DNA of 64,000 nt. Origin: Comamonadaceae bacterium. Its GTDB lineage: Bacteria; Pseudomonadota; Gammaproteobacteria; Burkholderiales; Burkholderiaceae_C. Of the stretch, positions 17,537 to 25,573 are shown one piece after another. The translations under genes were made by a program, and so were the position numbers. The notes under the pieces were generated by a model. It was not told where the DNA came from and searched no databases. It saw only the letters and a program-made list of their open reading frames with translations. The first letter of the stretch is position 1. The number at the start of each line of letters is the position of its first letter. The DNA lies in assembly GCA_947448735.1 (NCBI GenBank), contig CANFOS010000003.1:1-64000 (forward strand), given 5' to 3'.

Positions 17537-17977
17537 TTATTTTGTGGTGGGCGCGGGGACCATTCGGCGCCATACAAGCTCACGTTGTTGGAGTGAGCCG
17601 CCGTAGGCGCGAAGTGGTGGTCGCAATGTAAGACGTTCGCCATCGATCGCTACCTCTCGTATTTGATGGCCACCGATGCGGTTGGGTTCAGAGGCGATGT
17701 CGACAAGCACGTCCAACTTCTGGCCTTCAAAGGTGTAGCTGCCGCCATAAGAGCTGAACTCACGTTTGCCCGACATGCCGAGGTCCGTATCGCCGTTACA
17801 CAGAGAAGCGATCATTCGTCCGTTCTTGAAAACGATGGAGCCCATCGGGCAGGTCCCATAGGGATCGGCAAGTGGCTTACCGGCTTCATCCCATGCGCGT
17901 GCCTGCTCTAGAGTCCACACCCCTTCCATTGGGTTCATAGAGGGCTCTGGCAAAAGATGATGTAACGTTTCATTCAT
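17537..17977 (-). CDS. lipocalin-like domain protein
   Basis: A 146-residue protein with no signal peptide or membrane segment. The segments GSIVFKNGRMIASLCNG, SSYGGSYTFEGQKLDVL and REVAIDGERLTLRPPLR have the alternating strand pattern of the lipocalin-like family often found beside catabolic genes in proteobacteria. Members form a small beta barrel that could bind a hydrophobic ligand, but their biochemical role is largely unknown. It lies 34 bp downstream of the LacI gene and directly upstream of the hydroxyacid dehydrogenase, so it belongs to the same transcription unit. Confidence 0.65.
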   Translation of the reverse strand: MNETLHHLLPEPSMNPMEGVWTLEQARAWDEAGKPLADPYGTCPMGSIVFKNGRMIASLCNGDTDLGMSGKREFSSYGGSYTFEGQKLDVLVDIASEPNRIGGHQIREVAIDGERLTLRPPLRAYGGSLQQRELVWRRMVPAPTTK

Positions 17978-18011
17978 TGCTGGTCATTTCAGAGTGAGAT
18001 CGTTGATCGTT

Positions 18012-19073
18012 TTAGCGGTCTGGTGGGCACCTGCCGCTGGACCCTCGAGCCAGATATTCAGTTGGCACAATGATCCTGCGCGGTTCAAGCGAACCCTCCC
18101 CTTTCATTCGTTCAAGGAGTAGAAACGCACCAGTTCGACCGACTTCGGTGTTGTTCCAGCGGACAACGGAGGTTGGCGGTGTGGACAGCATGGCTAGATC
18201 GGAGTCGCCACTCGCTACAAGTGATATGTCTTCGGGAATTCGCAAGCCGCGTGCTTTGATAGCGCTGAGCGAGCCCGCAAGCATGGATATGCCGCCAAGG
18301 ATGATGGCTGTCGGTGGCTGCGTCCATCCAAGGATGGCGGATGTTTCGACAAATGCGCCTTCTGACGTGAAGGTATTGGTACTGATAAGCCGCTCGTCTA
18401 CTGGCAGGCCCTGCGCCTCAAAGAAGGCTCGATAGCCCCGCAGGCGCGCTCGTGCTGGATAAACATTGTCTTTACCGGTCAAAATTGCGATGCGCCGGTG
18501 GCCCAGAGAGAACAAATGCTCAAGCGATTGTTTAATACCCTGTTCATGCGCAATCAGTAGTGCGTCAAATGACTCAGGAATTTCGCGGTCGAACAGGATC
18601 GTGGGAATGTTGATTTCTTTGCGCAGCGCGAGAAGCTCCGCATCGTCTTCGGCGCTGGTAATCATGATAAGCCCATCAATGCGCCTACTTGCAGCAGACA
18701 TGATGAAGTTCACCTCTCGCTCACGACTTTCTTCGGAGCACCCAAGCAACAATGTATACCCTTGATCACTGAGTACCTCCTGTGCACCGCGAACGAAGCC
18801 GGCCAGCACCGGTGAAGTGATGTTTCGAACTAAGATGCCCACAGTTCGAGACTCTCCGTTTCGCATGCTTTGTGCAACGGTGTCCGGTTTGTAGCCCAGC
18901 TTGGCGATCGCGGCTTGCACCTTGGCCATGTTTTCCGCAGAGACATTAGGGTGTTTGTTGATAACGCGCGAAGCAGTACCCAATGCAACGCCGCCCAGCG
19001 CGGCGACTTCTCTGATGGTTGCGCGGCTTGGCTGCTTGCGTGGCGCTTTCGGAGTTGGGGAAAGGCTCTTCAT
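18012..19073 (-). CDS. LacI-family transcriptional regulator
   Basis: A 353-residue repressor. The start at 19073 (MKSLSPTPKAPRKQPSRA) is chosen because it places the helix-turn-helix at residues 19-64: TIREVAALGGVALGTASRVI, then NKHPNVSAENMAKVQAAIAK with LGYKPD. The periplasmic-binding-like effector domain follows (VGILVRNITSPVLAGF; PTAIILGGISMLAGSL; YLARG at the end). It lies inside the minus-strand catabolic operon. The two perfect palindromes at 21304-21315 and 23410-23425, with the CG centre typical of LacI operators, are its probable targets, so it likely regulates its own expression with the pathway. Confidence 0.93.
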   Translation of the reverse strand: MKSLSPTPKAPRKQPSRATIREVAALGGVALGTASRVINKHPNVSAENMAKVQAAIAKLGYKPDTVAQSMRNGESRTVGILVRNITSPVLAGFVRGAQEVLSDQGYTLLLGCSEESREREVNFIMSAASRRIDGLIMITSAEDDAELLALRKEINIPTILFDREIPESFDALLIAHEQGIKQSLEHLFSLGHRRIAILTGKDNVYPARARLRGYRAFFEAQGLPVDERLISTNTFTSEGAFVETSAILGWTQPPTAIILGGISMLAGSLSAIKARGLRIPEDISLVASGDSDLAMLSTPPTSVVRWNNTEVGRTGAFLLLERMKGEGSLEPRRIIVPTEYLARGSSGRCPPDR

Positions 19074-19114
19074 CTTCAAAAATACAAGTTTGTTGAGATT
19101 GGCATCACAACGCG

Positions 19115-20308
19115 TTAGAACGAACGTTCTAGGCCGAGAACGTGCTGCCCTATGAAGGAAAGAATCATGTTGGTCGAGATCGGTGCGATTTGGTACAAGC
19201 GGGTTTCGCGCCACTTGCGCTCGATGTCATATTCGGTGGCGTACGAGAAACCGCCCAGTGTCTGCATTGCCGTGTCGGCTGCCTTGAAGGCAGCCTCTGA
19301 CGCGACCAGCTTGGCGATATTGGCATCGGCGCCGCATTCGACCCCAGCTTCAAAAAGCGCTGCGGCACGGCGGCACATCATGTCGGCCATTTGCAGGTCC
19401 ACATGGCAGCGCGCTAGAGGGAACTGAATTCCTTGATTCTTGCCAATCGTGCGTCCGAACACACTTCGCTCTTTCGCATAAGCAACTGCTCTCTCAAGGC
19501 AGAATCGCCCATCTCCCACCGCTTCCGTGCCCACTAGGATTCGCTCGGCGTTCATTCCGTCCAAGATGTATCGGAAGCCCTTACCCTCTTGACCAATGAG
19601 ACTTTCAGCTGGGATGCGAAGCTTGTCGAAGAAAACTTCGGTGGCGCCGTGGTTAATCATTGCGTCAATAGGACGGATGTCGAGTCCCTTGCCCAAGTTG
19701 TTCTTGATGTCGATGAGAAAAACGGACAAACCATCAGTTTTCTTTTTGACCTCAGACAGCGGTGTGGTGCGTGCAAGGAGCAACATCAAATCTGAATGTA
19801 AAGCTCGGGAGGTCCAAACTTTCTGACCGCTCACCTCATAGTGGTCGCCTGAGCGAACTGCGCGGGTCTTGAGGCTCGTCGTGTCGGAGCCGGAAGTGGG
19901 CTCGGTGACCCCGAAGGCTTGCAGTCGCAATTCGCCGCTGGCGATTTTGGGCAGGTAATATTGTTTTTGTGCTTCGCTCCCGTGTCGAAGCAGGGTCCCC
20001 ATGATGTACATCTGCGCATGCCCTTGGCTTGCAACGCATCCGCTGGCATTTATTTCCTCAAGAATGATTGCGGCTGCGCGTAGCGGTAGGCCAGAACCGC
20101 CGTACTGCTCCGGGATGAGCGCCGACAAGAAGCCTGCGTTTGTCAGAGCCTTGATGAATTCAGTAGGGTAGCTATCTGTTTTTTCTAGGGTCCGCCAATA
20201 GGTGGTGGGGAATCCGAGGCAAAGGCGACGAACTGCTTCGCGCAGCTCGGGGAAATCTTCCCCCAGCGCCATGGTGGTTTGAGTGCCGATGTCTGTACTT
20301 GCATTCAT
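19115..20308 (-). CDS. acyl-CoA dehydrogenase family protein
   Basis: A 397-residue FAD enzyme. It shows EQYGGSGLPLRAAAIILEEI, FGVTEPTSGSDTTSLKTRA (flavin/substrate loop), AYAKERSVFGRTIGKNQGIQ and MQTLGGFSYATEYDIERKWRE near the C-terminus. It would dehydrogenate an acyl-CoA of the LacI cluster. It follows the HMG-CoA-lyase-like gene by 19 bp and precedes the regulator gene by 41 bp, all on the minus strand. It is only distantly similar to the homologue at 5313-6461, so the two clusters were not made by a simple duplication. Confidence 0.9.
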   Translation of the reverse strand: MNASTDIGTQTTMALGEDFPELREAVRRLCLGFPTTYWRTLEKTDSYPTEFIKALTNAGFLSALIPEQYGGSGLPLRAAAIILEEINASGCVASQGHAQMYIMGTLLRHGSEAQKQYYLPKIASGELRLQAFGVTEPTSGSDTTSLKTRAVRSGDHYEVSGQKVWTSRALHSDLMLLLARTTPLSEVKKKTDGLSVFLIDIKNNLGKGLDIRPIDAMINHGATEVFFDKLRIPAESLIGQEGKGFRYILDGMNAERILVGTEAVGDGRFCLERAVAYAKERSVFGRTIGKNQGIQFPLARCHVDLQMADMMCRRAAALFEAGVECGADANIAKLVASEAAFKAADTAMQTLGGFSYATEYDIERKWRETRLYQIAPISTNMILSFIGQHVLGLERSF

Positions 20309-20327
20309 GAAAATTCCGATTTTGAGG

Positions 20328-21263
20328 TCAGGCTACTGCAGTGACTTGAGGGATCCTGCGGGGTAGGCCGGCAATTGCAATGGCGCCGCTCAGTTTTTCG
20401 TTTGGCAGTTCGCGCGCCAAGATCTGGCGCACAGCCACCAGGCGCGTGATGTCGATGCCAGTGCTGTAACCCATCGTTTCGCACAGGTAGGCCAAGTCTT
20501 CAATGACCACATTGCCCGTGGCACCAGGCGCATGCGGGCAGCCACCTAGGCCGGCCAGTGTTGCATCGAAATGGCGCACACCTGCGTCTAGCGCGGCGGC
20601 GGCATTGGCCAAACCCAACCCGCGCGTATCGTGAAAGTGGGCGATGACAGGCACCTTCCCCACGCTCGCCAGCACGCGATCAAACAAGCGGCGAACTGCA
20701 TGAGGGCCGCCATGTCCGACGGTATCGGCCAGTACGATTTCGTCGGCGCCGGCTTGCACCAGCAATTCGGCCAATTCAAGCACACGATCCTCTGAGACCA
20801 AACCCTCAATCGTGCAACCAAAAGACGTCGAGAGGCCACCGCTAAGAAGCGGACGCTGATCTCCAGGCACATCACGGAGCATGGCGGCAATGTTTCGGAA
20901 GTCGTCCAGCGACTCTGCGACCGTGCGTCGGACATTTGCCAAATTGTGACCTTCGCTTACCGACATCACGTAATTGAGCTTGTGTACGCCCAGCTCTACG
21001 CCTCGCTGCGCGCCCTTCATGTTGGGGACCAGAGCAGAAACAGTCAGGCCTTGAATGCTGAGGGACCTGTTTACAAGTTCTGCTGAATCTGCGAACTGCG
21101 GAATCAGCTTGGGTGGCACAAAAGAGCAGACCTCAATCTCCTGAACGCCGGCTGCATACTCTGCGCGAATCCATTCCATTTTGGCGGCCGTCGGCACAAT
21201 GGTCTTGACAATTTGAAGGCCGTCGCGGAGGCCAACTTCTCGAAGCGTGATGTGTTGTGTCAT
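20328..21263 (-). CDS. hydroxymethylglutaryl-CoA lyase-family protein
   Basis: TIM-barrel aldol-type lyase of 311 residues, the full family length. The N-terminal LREVGLRDGLQ carries the catalytic Arg and metal-binding Asp, HFHDTRGLGLANAAAAL holds the metal-binding His pair, and LGGCPHAPGATGN is the HMG-CoA lyase signature with the active-site cysteine. It splits a 3-hydroxy-3-methylglutaryl-type CoA ester into acetyl-CoA and a keto acid; related enzymes act on other 3-hydroxy-dicarboxyl CoA esters. A LacI-type operator lies 41 bp upstream, so a promoter probably starts here inside the cluster. Confidence 0.9.
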   Translation of the reverse strand: MTQHITLREVGLRDGLQIVKTIVPTAAKMEWIRAEYAAGVQEIEVCSFVPPKLIPQFADSAELVNRSLSIQGLTVSALVPNMKGAQRGVELGVHKLNYVMSVSEGHNLANVRRTVAESLDDFRNIAAMLRDVPGDQRPLLSGGLSTSFGCTIEGLVSEDRVLELAELLVQAGADEIVLADTVGHGGPHAVRRLFDRVLASVGKVPVIAHFHDTRGLGLANAAAALDAGVRHFDATLAGLGGCPHAPGATGNVVIEDLAYLCETMGYSTGIDITRLVAVRQILARELPNEKLSGAIAIAGLPRRIPQVTAVA

Positions 21264-21303
21264 GGCTGTTATAAAGCTTATAGAAGAATGATCGATTTGT
21301 AAA

Positions 21304-21315
21304 TGAAACGTTTCA
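21304..21315. promoter_or_regulatory. LacI-family operator palindrome
   Basis: TGAAACGTTTCA is a perfect 12-bp palindrome with the central CG typical of LacI/GalR operators. It lies 41 bp upstream of the HMG-CoA-lyase-like start codon. The same 12 bases recur inside the palindrome at 23410-23425, and a LacI-family gene is in the same cluster. Confidence 0.75.
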
Positions 21316-21365
21316 ACGGCTAATCATTCAAGTGTTGTTGGGGTTGAGCCTATTTGTGCCTGACC

Positions 21366-22535
21366 TCAGGCTGCTGAGCCGCCCATGAGCCGCGCGCGGA
21401 TACTGGCAAAAACCTCGTGTGTATGTTCGCCAAGCTTAGGAGCGGTAGTACGAAAAGGGGGACGGACGGCGTCGAACGAAAGGGGCAACCCCAAAACCGT
21501 CCCATTGCCGTCGGGTGAGGCTTGGAAAATTTCTAAAGCCTTCGTCTGGGGGTTGTCTACAAGCTGGTTGATGGTATTGATGGGGCTGGCGGGAACGCCT
21601 GCCGTTTCGAGGATGACCAACCACTCTTCGCTCGACTTCTGCTTGAAAATGTCTGCAAGCAAGCTGATAAGTTCTATCCTGTTGGTGCAGCGATCCTTGT
21701 TGAGCGCGAAGCGTTCTTCGGTCGCCCAGGCAGGGTGGCCTACAGCGTGACACAGGCGTCGAAAGATACTGTCGTTTCCAGCCGCGACCATGATGTACAG
21801 GTCTGATGTTTCAAATGCTTGGTAGGGAACCATCATGGCAACCCCTGACCCTTCGCGTCGAGGTACTTTTCCCGATGCGTCAAATGAAGCGTACTGTATG
21901 CTGAGCCAGCCTAGGGCTGTCTCGAAAAGTGACGTATCTACAACGCCCCCCTTGCCTGTCAGTGCAGCCTCGCGGCAAGCAGCTTGGATGCCAATAACGG
22001 CCCACAGACCGGCGGCCATATCGGTGATAGACACCCCAACCCGAACCGGAGGACGGTTGTCCTCGCCCATGAGGCTCATGATGCCGGTGAATGCTTGGAT
22101 GAGCGGGTCGTAGCCTGGCTTGTCTCGCAAGGGGCCGGTGTGGCCGAAAGCGCCTACATTACAGTAAACAAGGCAGGGGCGGGTCGCAAGGAGTTCGGCG
22201 GCGCTGAATCCAAGCTTGTCCATCGCGCCAAACTTCAGGTTGTGGATGAGAACGTCGCCCTTTTCCTCAATGAGCTCACGCAGCATCGCGGCTTCCTTCG
22301 GATCCTTCATGTCAATGACCACACTGCGTTTGCCACGGTTAAGCGTCTGGAACATGCTAGCTGTGCCATCTTCACGAAAAGGCGGCATGCCGCGTGAATA
22401 ATCACCGCCGCCAGGACTTTCGATTTTGATGACGTCAGCACCCAATTCGGCCAGAATCATCCCGGCGTAGGGTGCTGCAACCGTGTGTCCAATCTCGATG
22501 ACGGTTAGGCCGCTTAGGGGAAGTGGTTTTGTCAT
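21366..22535 (-). CDS. CaiB/BaiF family III CoA-transferase
   Basis: A 389-residue family III CoA-transferase. It begins LSGLTVIEIGHTVAAPYAGM, then LAELGADVIKIESPGGGDYS, and later VRVGVSITDMAAGLWAVIG, which contains the conserved aspartate that forms the acyl intermediate. It moves CoA between an acyl-CoA and a free acid without ATP. It begins two bases after the stop of the enoyl-CoA hydratase, so the genes are co-transcribed and probably coupled. It may provide the activation step of the LacI cluster, which has no ATP-dependent ligase. Confidence 0.9.
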   Translation of the reverse strand: MTKPLPLSGLTVIEIGHTVAAPYAGMILAELGADVIKIESPGGGDYSRGMPPFREDGTASMFQTLNRGKRSVVIDMKDPKEAAMLRELIEEKGDVLIHNLKFGAMDKLGFSAAELLATRPCLVYCNVGAFGHTGPLRDKPGYDPLIQAFTGIMSLMGEDNRPPVRVGVSITDMAAGLWAVIGIQAACREAALTGKGGVVDTSLFETALGWLSIQYASFDASGKVPRREGSGVAMMVPYQAFETSDLYIMVAAGNDSIFRRLCHAVGHPAWATEERFALNKDRCTNRIELISLLADIFKQKSSEEWLVILETAGVPASPINTINQLVDNPQTKALEIFQASPDGNGTVLGLPLSFDAVRPPFRTTAPKLGEHTHEVFASIRARLMGGSAA

Positions 22536-22537
22536 GC

Positions 22538-23326
22538 TCAGTGACCCTGAAAGCGAGGAGGGCGTTTTTCGTTGAAGGCAAGCACGCCCTCAAGTCGGTC
22601 TTGTGAAGACGCAACCCTCTGGTAGGCAGACACCTCCAACGCCAGCCCGGTTTTGAGGTCAGCCTGCATGCCGTGGTCGATCGACTTCTTGGCCTGAGAT
22701 ACCGACAGTGGGGCATTGGCGCAGATACGCGCAGCCACTGCCCTTACCTTTTGCATCAGTTCCGCGGGAGCGCATAGGGCATTGACCATTCCCCAATCAT
22801 GGGCCTCCTGAGCCGAAAATGGCTGTGCGGTCATGATCAGTTCTTTGGCTCGACGGCTACCGATGGCGCGTGGCAGGTTTTGTGTGCCACCGCAGCCTGG
22901 GATGATGCCTAAGCTAGCCTCAGTCAGCGCGAACTTTGCTTCAGTTGATGCGTAGATGAAATCACAGGCCAGTGCCATTTCACAGCCACCCGCGTAAGCC
23001 GCACCGTTGACTGCGGCTATCACAGGAACTGGACACTCCATGATGGCGTAGAAAGCCTCCTCAAAGACTGCATGCTGTAAGCGCCAAGCAGCATCGCTCA
23101 TGCCTTTGCGTTCCTTGAGGTCACCACCCGAGCAGAAGGCTTTATCGCCGGATCCTGTGATCACCACGCATCGCAGGTCACCGGGTGTGAAGCGCAATGG
23201 CCCGAATACTTCGCGCAATTCTTCCCCAACGCGGGTGTTGATGGCATTGCGAAATTCCGGGCGGTTCAGTGTGATGACGAGAAGGCCATGGTCGTCCTTT
23301 TCGCAAATGATTGTGTCGAATGGCAT
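22538..23326 (-). CDS. enoyl-CoA hydratase/isomerase family protein
   Basis: Crotonase-family enzyme of 262 residues from the ATG at 23326; an upstream 42-codon extension of the frame crosses the operator and is rejected. Motifs are VITLNRPEFRNAINT, FCSGGDLKERKG (oxyanion hole), AAYAGGCEMALACDFIYAST and LTEASLGIIPGCGGTQNLPR, where the two glutamates expected of a true hydratase are present. It is the first gene of the LacI cluster, with a 16-bp operator palindrome 84 bp upstream. Confidence 0.9.
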   Translation of the reverse strand: MPFDTIICEKDDHGLLVITLNRPEFRNAINTRVGEELREVFGPLRFTPGDLRCVVITGSGDKAFCSGGDLKERKGMSDAAWRLQHAVFEEAFYAIMECPVPVIAAVNGAAYAGGCEMALACDFIYASTEAKFALTEASLGIIPGCGGTQNLPRAIGSRRAKELIMTAQPFSAQEAHDWGMVNALCAPAELMQKVRAVAARICANAPLSVSQAKKSIDHGMQADLKTGLALEVSAYQRVASSQDRLEGVLAFNEKRPPRFQGH

Positions 23327-23409
23327 GAATATGAGTGTGTGATTGATTGAGGTCAAGCGTGCAGATGGATGCGCTTTTTTTAATGCTAACGGGGCAAAGA
23401 TAAAAAAGC

Positions 23410-23425
23410 AATGAAACGTTTCATT
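23410..23425. promoter_or_regulatory. LacI-family operator palindrome
   Basis: AATGAAACGTTTCATT is a perfect 16-bp palindrome centred on CG, 84 bp upstream of the enoyl-CoA hydratase that opens the minus-strand cluster. Its inner 12 bases equal the palindrome at 21304-21315. The LacI-family gene at 18012-19073 is the obvious candidate regulator. Confidence 0.8.
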
Positions 23426-23639
23426 AAAAGTGCAAATTGATACGAAATTCACAGCACATTCATCCGAAGGTGCTCATGTTGAAGACTTATGCTGCCCAAT
23501 TAAATGAGCGCTTGAGTAAGGCCTGGATCGCGTGGATGGCGAGCGAATGTTGCTGGCGACGCATAACGGCCTCAAGGAAAAATAACCTATATAAATCAAT
23601 AAGTTACAAGCAATCCAAAAAGGTGCAGAAGCGAATGCG

Positions 23640-24154
23640 GAACTTTAAAACGACGCGATTAATGAGCGACAAAAAATACGACTATTCGTATTTTTGAACT
23701 CGCACAGATCCCTGTTGAAGGAAACTTTGACTTAGCCCACCTTTACGAAATTCATGCATATCTTTTTCAGGATGCTTATGAATGGGCGGGCGGCATCACA
23801 AGCGTTGACATCATCAGAGGCGACCGCCGTTTCTCCAATATGCGGCAAACTAAATCGTATTCCAATACGGTTTTTAGTGCACTTTCTTCTGAAAATTATT
23901 TGATTAGCCTTCAACCCAAAGCATTTGTCAGCCGATTGGCATATTACTTATCGGAGATCAATGCCATCTACCCGTTCCGCGAACGAAGTTGGCGCCTGTA
24001 GCGACTTTTTATTTCGCAACTTGCCGAGCAAGCGGGATACACATTAGATTATTCAGCTTTAGGCCAAGAAGAGATCCACCCAGTGACGCAAGCTACTGTC
24101 CTCGGTAACGAGCAACCACTCGCAGATTGGATTTTGAAAATCATTATTTCGTAG
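23640..24154 (+). pseudogene. decayed Fic/DOC-family gene
   Basis: A Fic-domain protein can be followed across broken frames: NERQKIRLFVF, then after a frameshift in a T-run ELAQIPVEGNFDLAHLYEIH, AYLFQDAYEWAGGI, RLAYYLSEINAIYPFRE and RLFISQLAEQAGYTLDYSAL. Fic enzymes transfer AMP to target proteins using an HPFREGNGR motif. Here that motif reads YPFRERSWRL followed by a TAG stop, so the catalytic His and the Gly-Asn-Gly-Arg part are gone. With at least one frameshift and one stop it cannot make an active enzyme. It sits between the LacI operator and the tRNA gene and is AT-rich compared with its neighbours. Confidence 0.8.
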
Positions 24155-24174
24155 CGGCAAACTTCAGCAGCAAA

Positions 24175-24205
24175 AAAGCCACTGACTCTAAAAATCAGTG
24201 GCTTT
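24175..24205 (-). terminator. hairpin terminator behind the tRNA
   Basis: AAAGCCACTGA, nine-base loop, TCAGTGGCTTT: an 11-bp perfect stem. On the minus strand it is followed by a T-run (the A-run at 24172-24177) six bases past the tRNA 3' end, as expected of an intrinsic terminator for the tRNA. Confidence 0.8.
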
Positions 24206-24210
24206 CAAAT

Positions 24211-24287
24211 TGGTGGGCCCACCAGGACTTGAACCTGGGACCAAAGGATTATGAGTCCTCTGCTCTAACCAACTGAGCTATAGGCCC
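24211..24287 (-). tRNA. tRNA with CAU anticodon, probably tRNA-Ile2
   Basis: A 77-nt cloverleaf on the minus strand. The acceptor GGGCCTA/TGGGCCC pairs fully with one U-G wobble, the D-arm is GCTC...GAGC, the anticodon stem GAGGA/TCCTT encloses CTCATAA (anticodon CAU), the T-arm is CCAGG/CCTGG, and CCA is encoded. The GACTCATAATC context followed by TTGGTC resembles lysidine-modified tRNA-Ile2 more than elongator tRNA-Met, though the latter cannot be excluded. A TACAAT -10-like box lies at 24297-24302. The 3' end faces the accessory region, the usual side for island integration. Confidence 0.9.
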
Positions 24288-24505
24288 CGGAGGCCGATTG
24301 TACTTTGCCACTTCTGGCCCAAAAAATGCTGCTTAAATTTTGAGCAATGCGTGTAAGCAATGAGGAGGCGAATTTTTGACTATGCGGTGCTGTCACGTGT
24401 TGGTTTCATTGAAAATTTACAGGTAACTCAAGTTCTTATCTTTTTTATCCATCCTCGGCTTTAACCAACCTGCCTAAGGCTGCACAAAGCCCGCCATTTA
24501 AGTGC

Positions 24506-25525
24506 CTACTTGCTGTGGCTCAGGGCTGAGCTGACCAGCTTGGAAGTGATGTCAACAATTTGAATCATCTTTTCATAGGGCATACGCATCGGGCCTATCA
24601 CGCCCAGTGTGCCGACAACCTGGCCGTCCACTTCATACGGGGCGGTCACGACTGACAACTCCTGGTACGGGATCACCTGACTTTCACCGCCGATATAAAT
24701 ACGCACGCCTTCTGCCCGGCTGGACACATCGAGCAATTTCATGAGCTGGGCTTTTTGCTCGAACAAATCAAACAGCTTGCGCAAATTACCCATATCACTT
24801 GAAAAGTCACTGACAGTCAGCAGGTTGCGCTCGCCCGATATGACAACCTCATCGCGTGACTCAATGGCTTCAGAGCTGACCTGCACGGCTGTTTGCATCA
24901 GGGTTGCAATCTCTCCGCGCAGCGCTTCAACTTCGTTTTTCAGGCGCTCGCGCACTTCTTCCATCGCCATGCCGGCGTAGTGCGAGTTCAGAAAGTTGGC
25001 CGCTTCGATCAGTTGGGACTGGGTGTAGTCGGCCTCGGTAAAGATGACGCGGTTTTGCACATCGCCATCTGGCGAGACGATGATGACAAGAAGGCGCCGC
25101 TCTGAAAGTCGCAAAAATTCGATGTGCCTGAATACAGAACTGCGCCGAGGCGCCATCACCACACCCACAAACTGGGACAGGCTGGACAGCATATGTGCGG
25201 CACTGCTGAGTACCTTTTGCGGCTGGTCTGGCGCCAGACGTTGTGCGCCCAGGCCGGATACGTTGATAAACGGATCGGCTTGCGTCGTGAGCATGGTGTC
25301 GACAAACAGCCGATACCCAAGCGCGGTGGGTATGCGCCCGGCAGAAGTGTGCGGGCTGACAATCAGGCCCAGCTCCTCCAAGTCACTCATCACATTGCGA
25401 ATGGTGGCGGGCGACAGCTCCAGACCTGCTGCCTTTGACAGGGTGCGTGAGCCCACCGGCTGTCCATCAGCAATGTAGCGCTCAACAAGCGCTTTTAACA
25501 ACAGTCTTGCACGATCATCCAGCAT
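24506..25525 (-). CDS. hrcA: heat-inducible transcription repressor HrcA
   Basis: A 339-residue HrcA. The N-terminal winged helix is visible in [40 protein letters not shown] and [20 protein letters not shown], the signature of the family. The C-terminal part reads [20 protein letters not shown]. HrcA represses groE and dnaK operons by binding the CIRCE inverted repeat, which I do not see in this window. The gene diverges from nadK with 48 bp between the start codons, the usual betaproteobacterial arrangement. Confidence 0.96.
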   Translation of the reverse strand: MLDDRARLLLKALVERYIADGQPVGSRTLSKAAGLELSPATIRNVMSDLEELGLIVSPHTSAGRIPTALGYRLFVDTMLTTQADPFINVSGLGAQRLAPDQPQKVLSSAAHMLSSLSQFVGVVMAPRRSSVFRHIEFLRLSERRLLVIIVSPDGDVQNRVIFTEADYTQSQLIEAANFLNSHYAGMAMEEVRERLKNEVEALRGEIATLMQTAVQVSSEAIESRDEVVISGERNLLTVSDFSSDMGNLRKLFDLFEQKAQLMKLLDVSSRAEGVRIYIGGESQVIPYQELSVVTAPYEVDGQVVGTLGVIGPMRMPYEKMIQIVDITSKLVSSALSHSK

Positions 25526-25536
25526 TCACGCATTCT

Positions 25537-25566
25537 AAGGAGGATGTCATGCATCTTGTGATGTAA
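25537..25566 (+). other. possible leader mini-ORF ahead of nadK
   Basis: A perfect Shine-Dalgarno AAGGAGG (25537-25543) is followed five bases later by ATG CAT CTT GTG ATG TAA, a five-codon frame ending seven bases before the nadK ATG at 25574. The nadK start itself has no good ribosome-binding site. This could be a leader peptide that couples translation into nadK. It is short enough to be chance. Confidence 0.35.
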
Positions 25567-25573
25567 TTTGAAA

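Noticed and set aside
19122..19129. GAACGTTC palindrome considered as a third LacI operator
   Set aside because: Only eight bases, different from the TGAAACGTTTCA core, and inside the coding end of the acyl-CoA dehydrogenase.
23437..23697. 86-codon frame next to the Fic remnant, considered as an antitoxin
   Set aside because: Its end overlaps the decayed Fic frame and its sequence shows no antitoxin motif.
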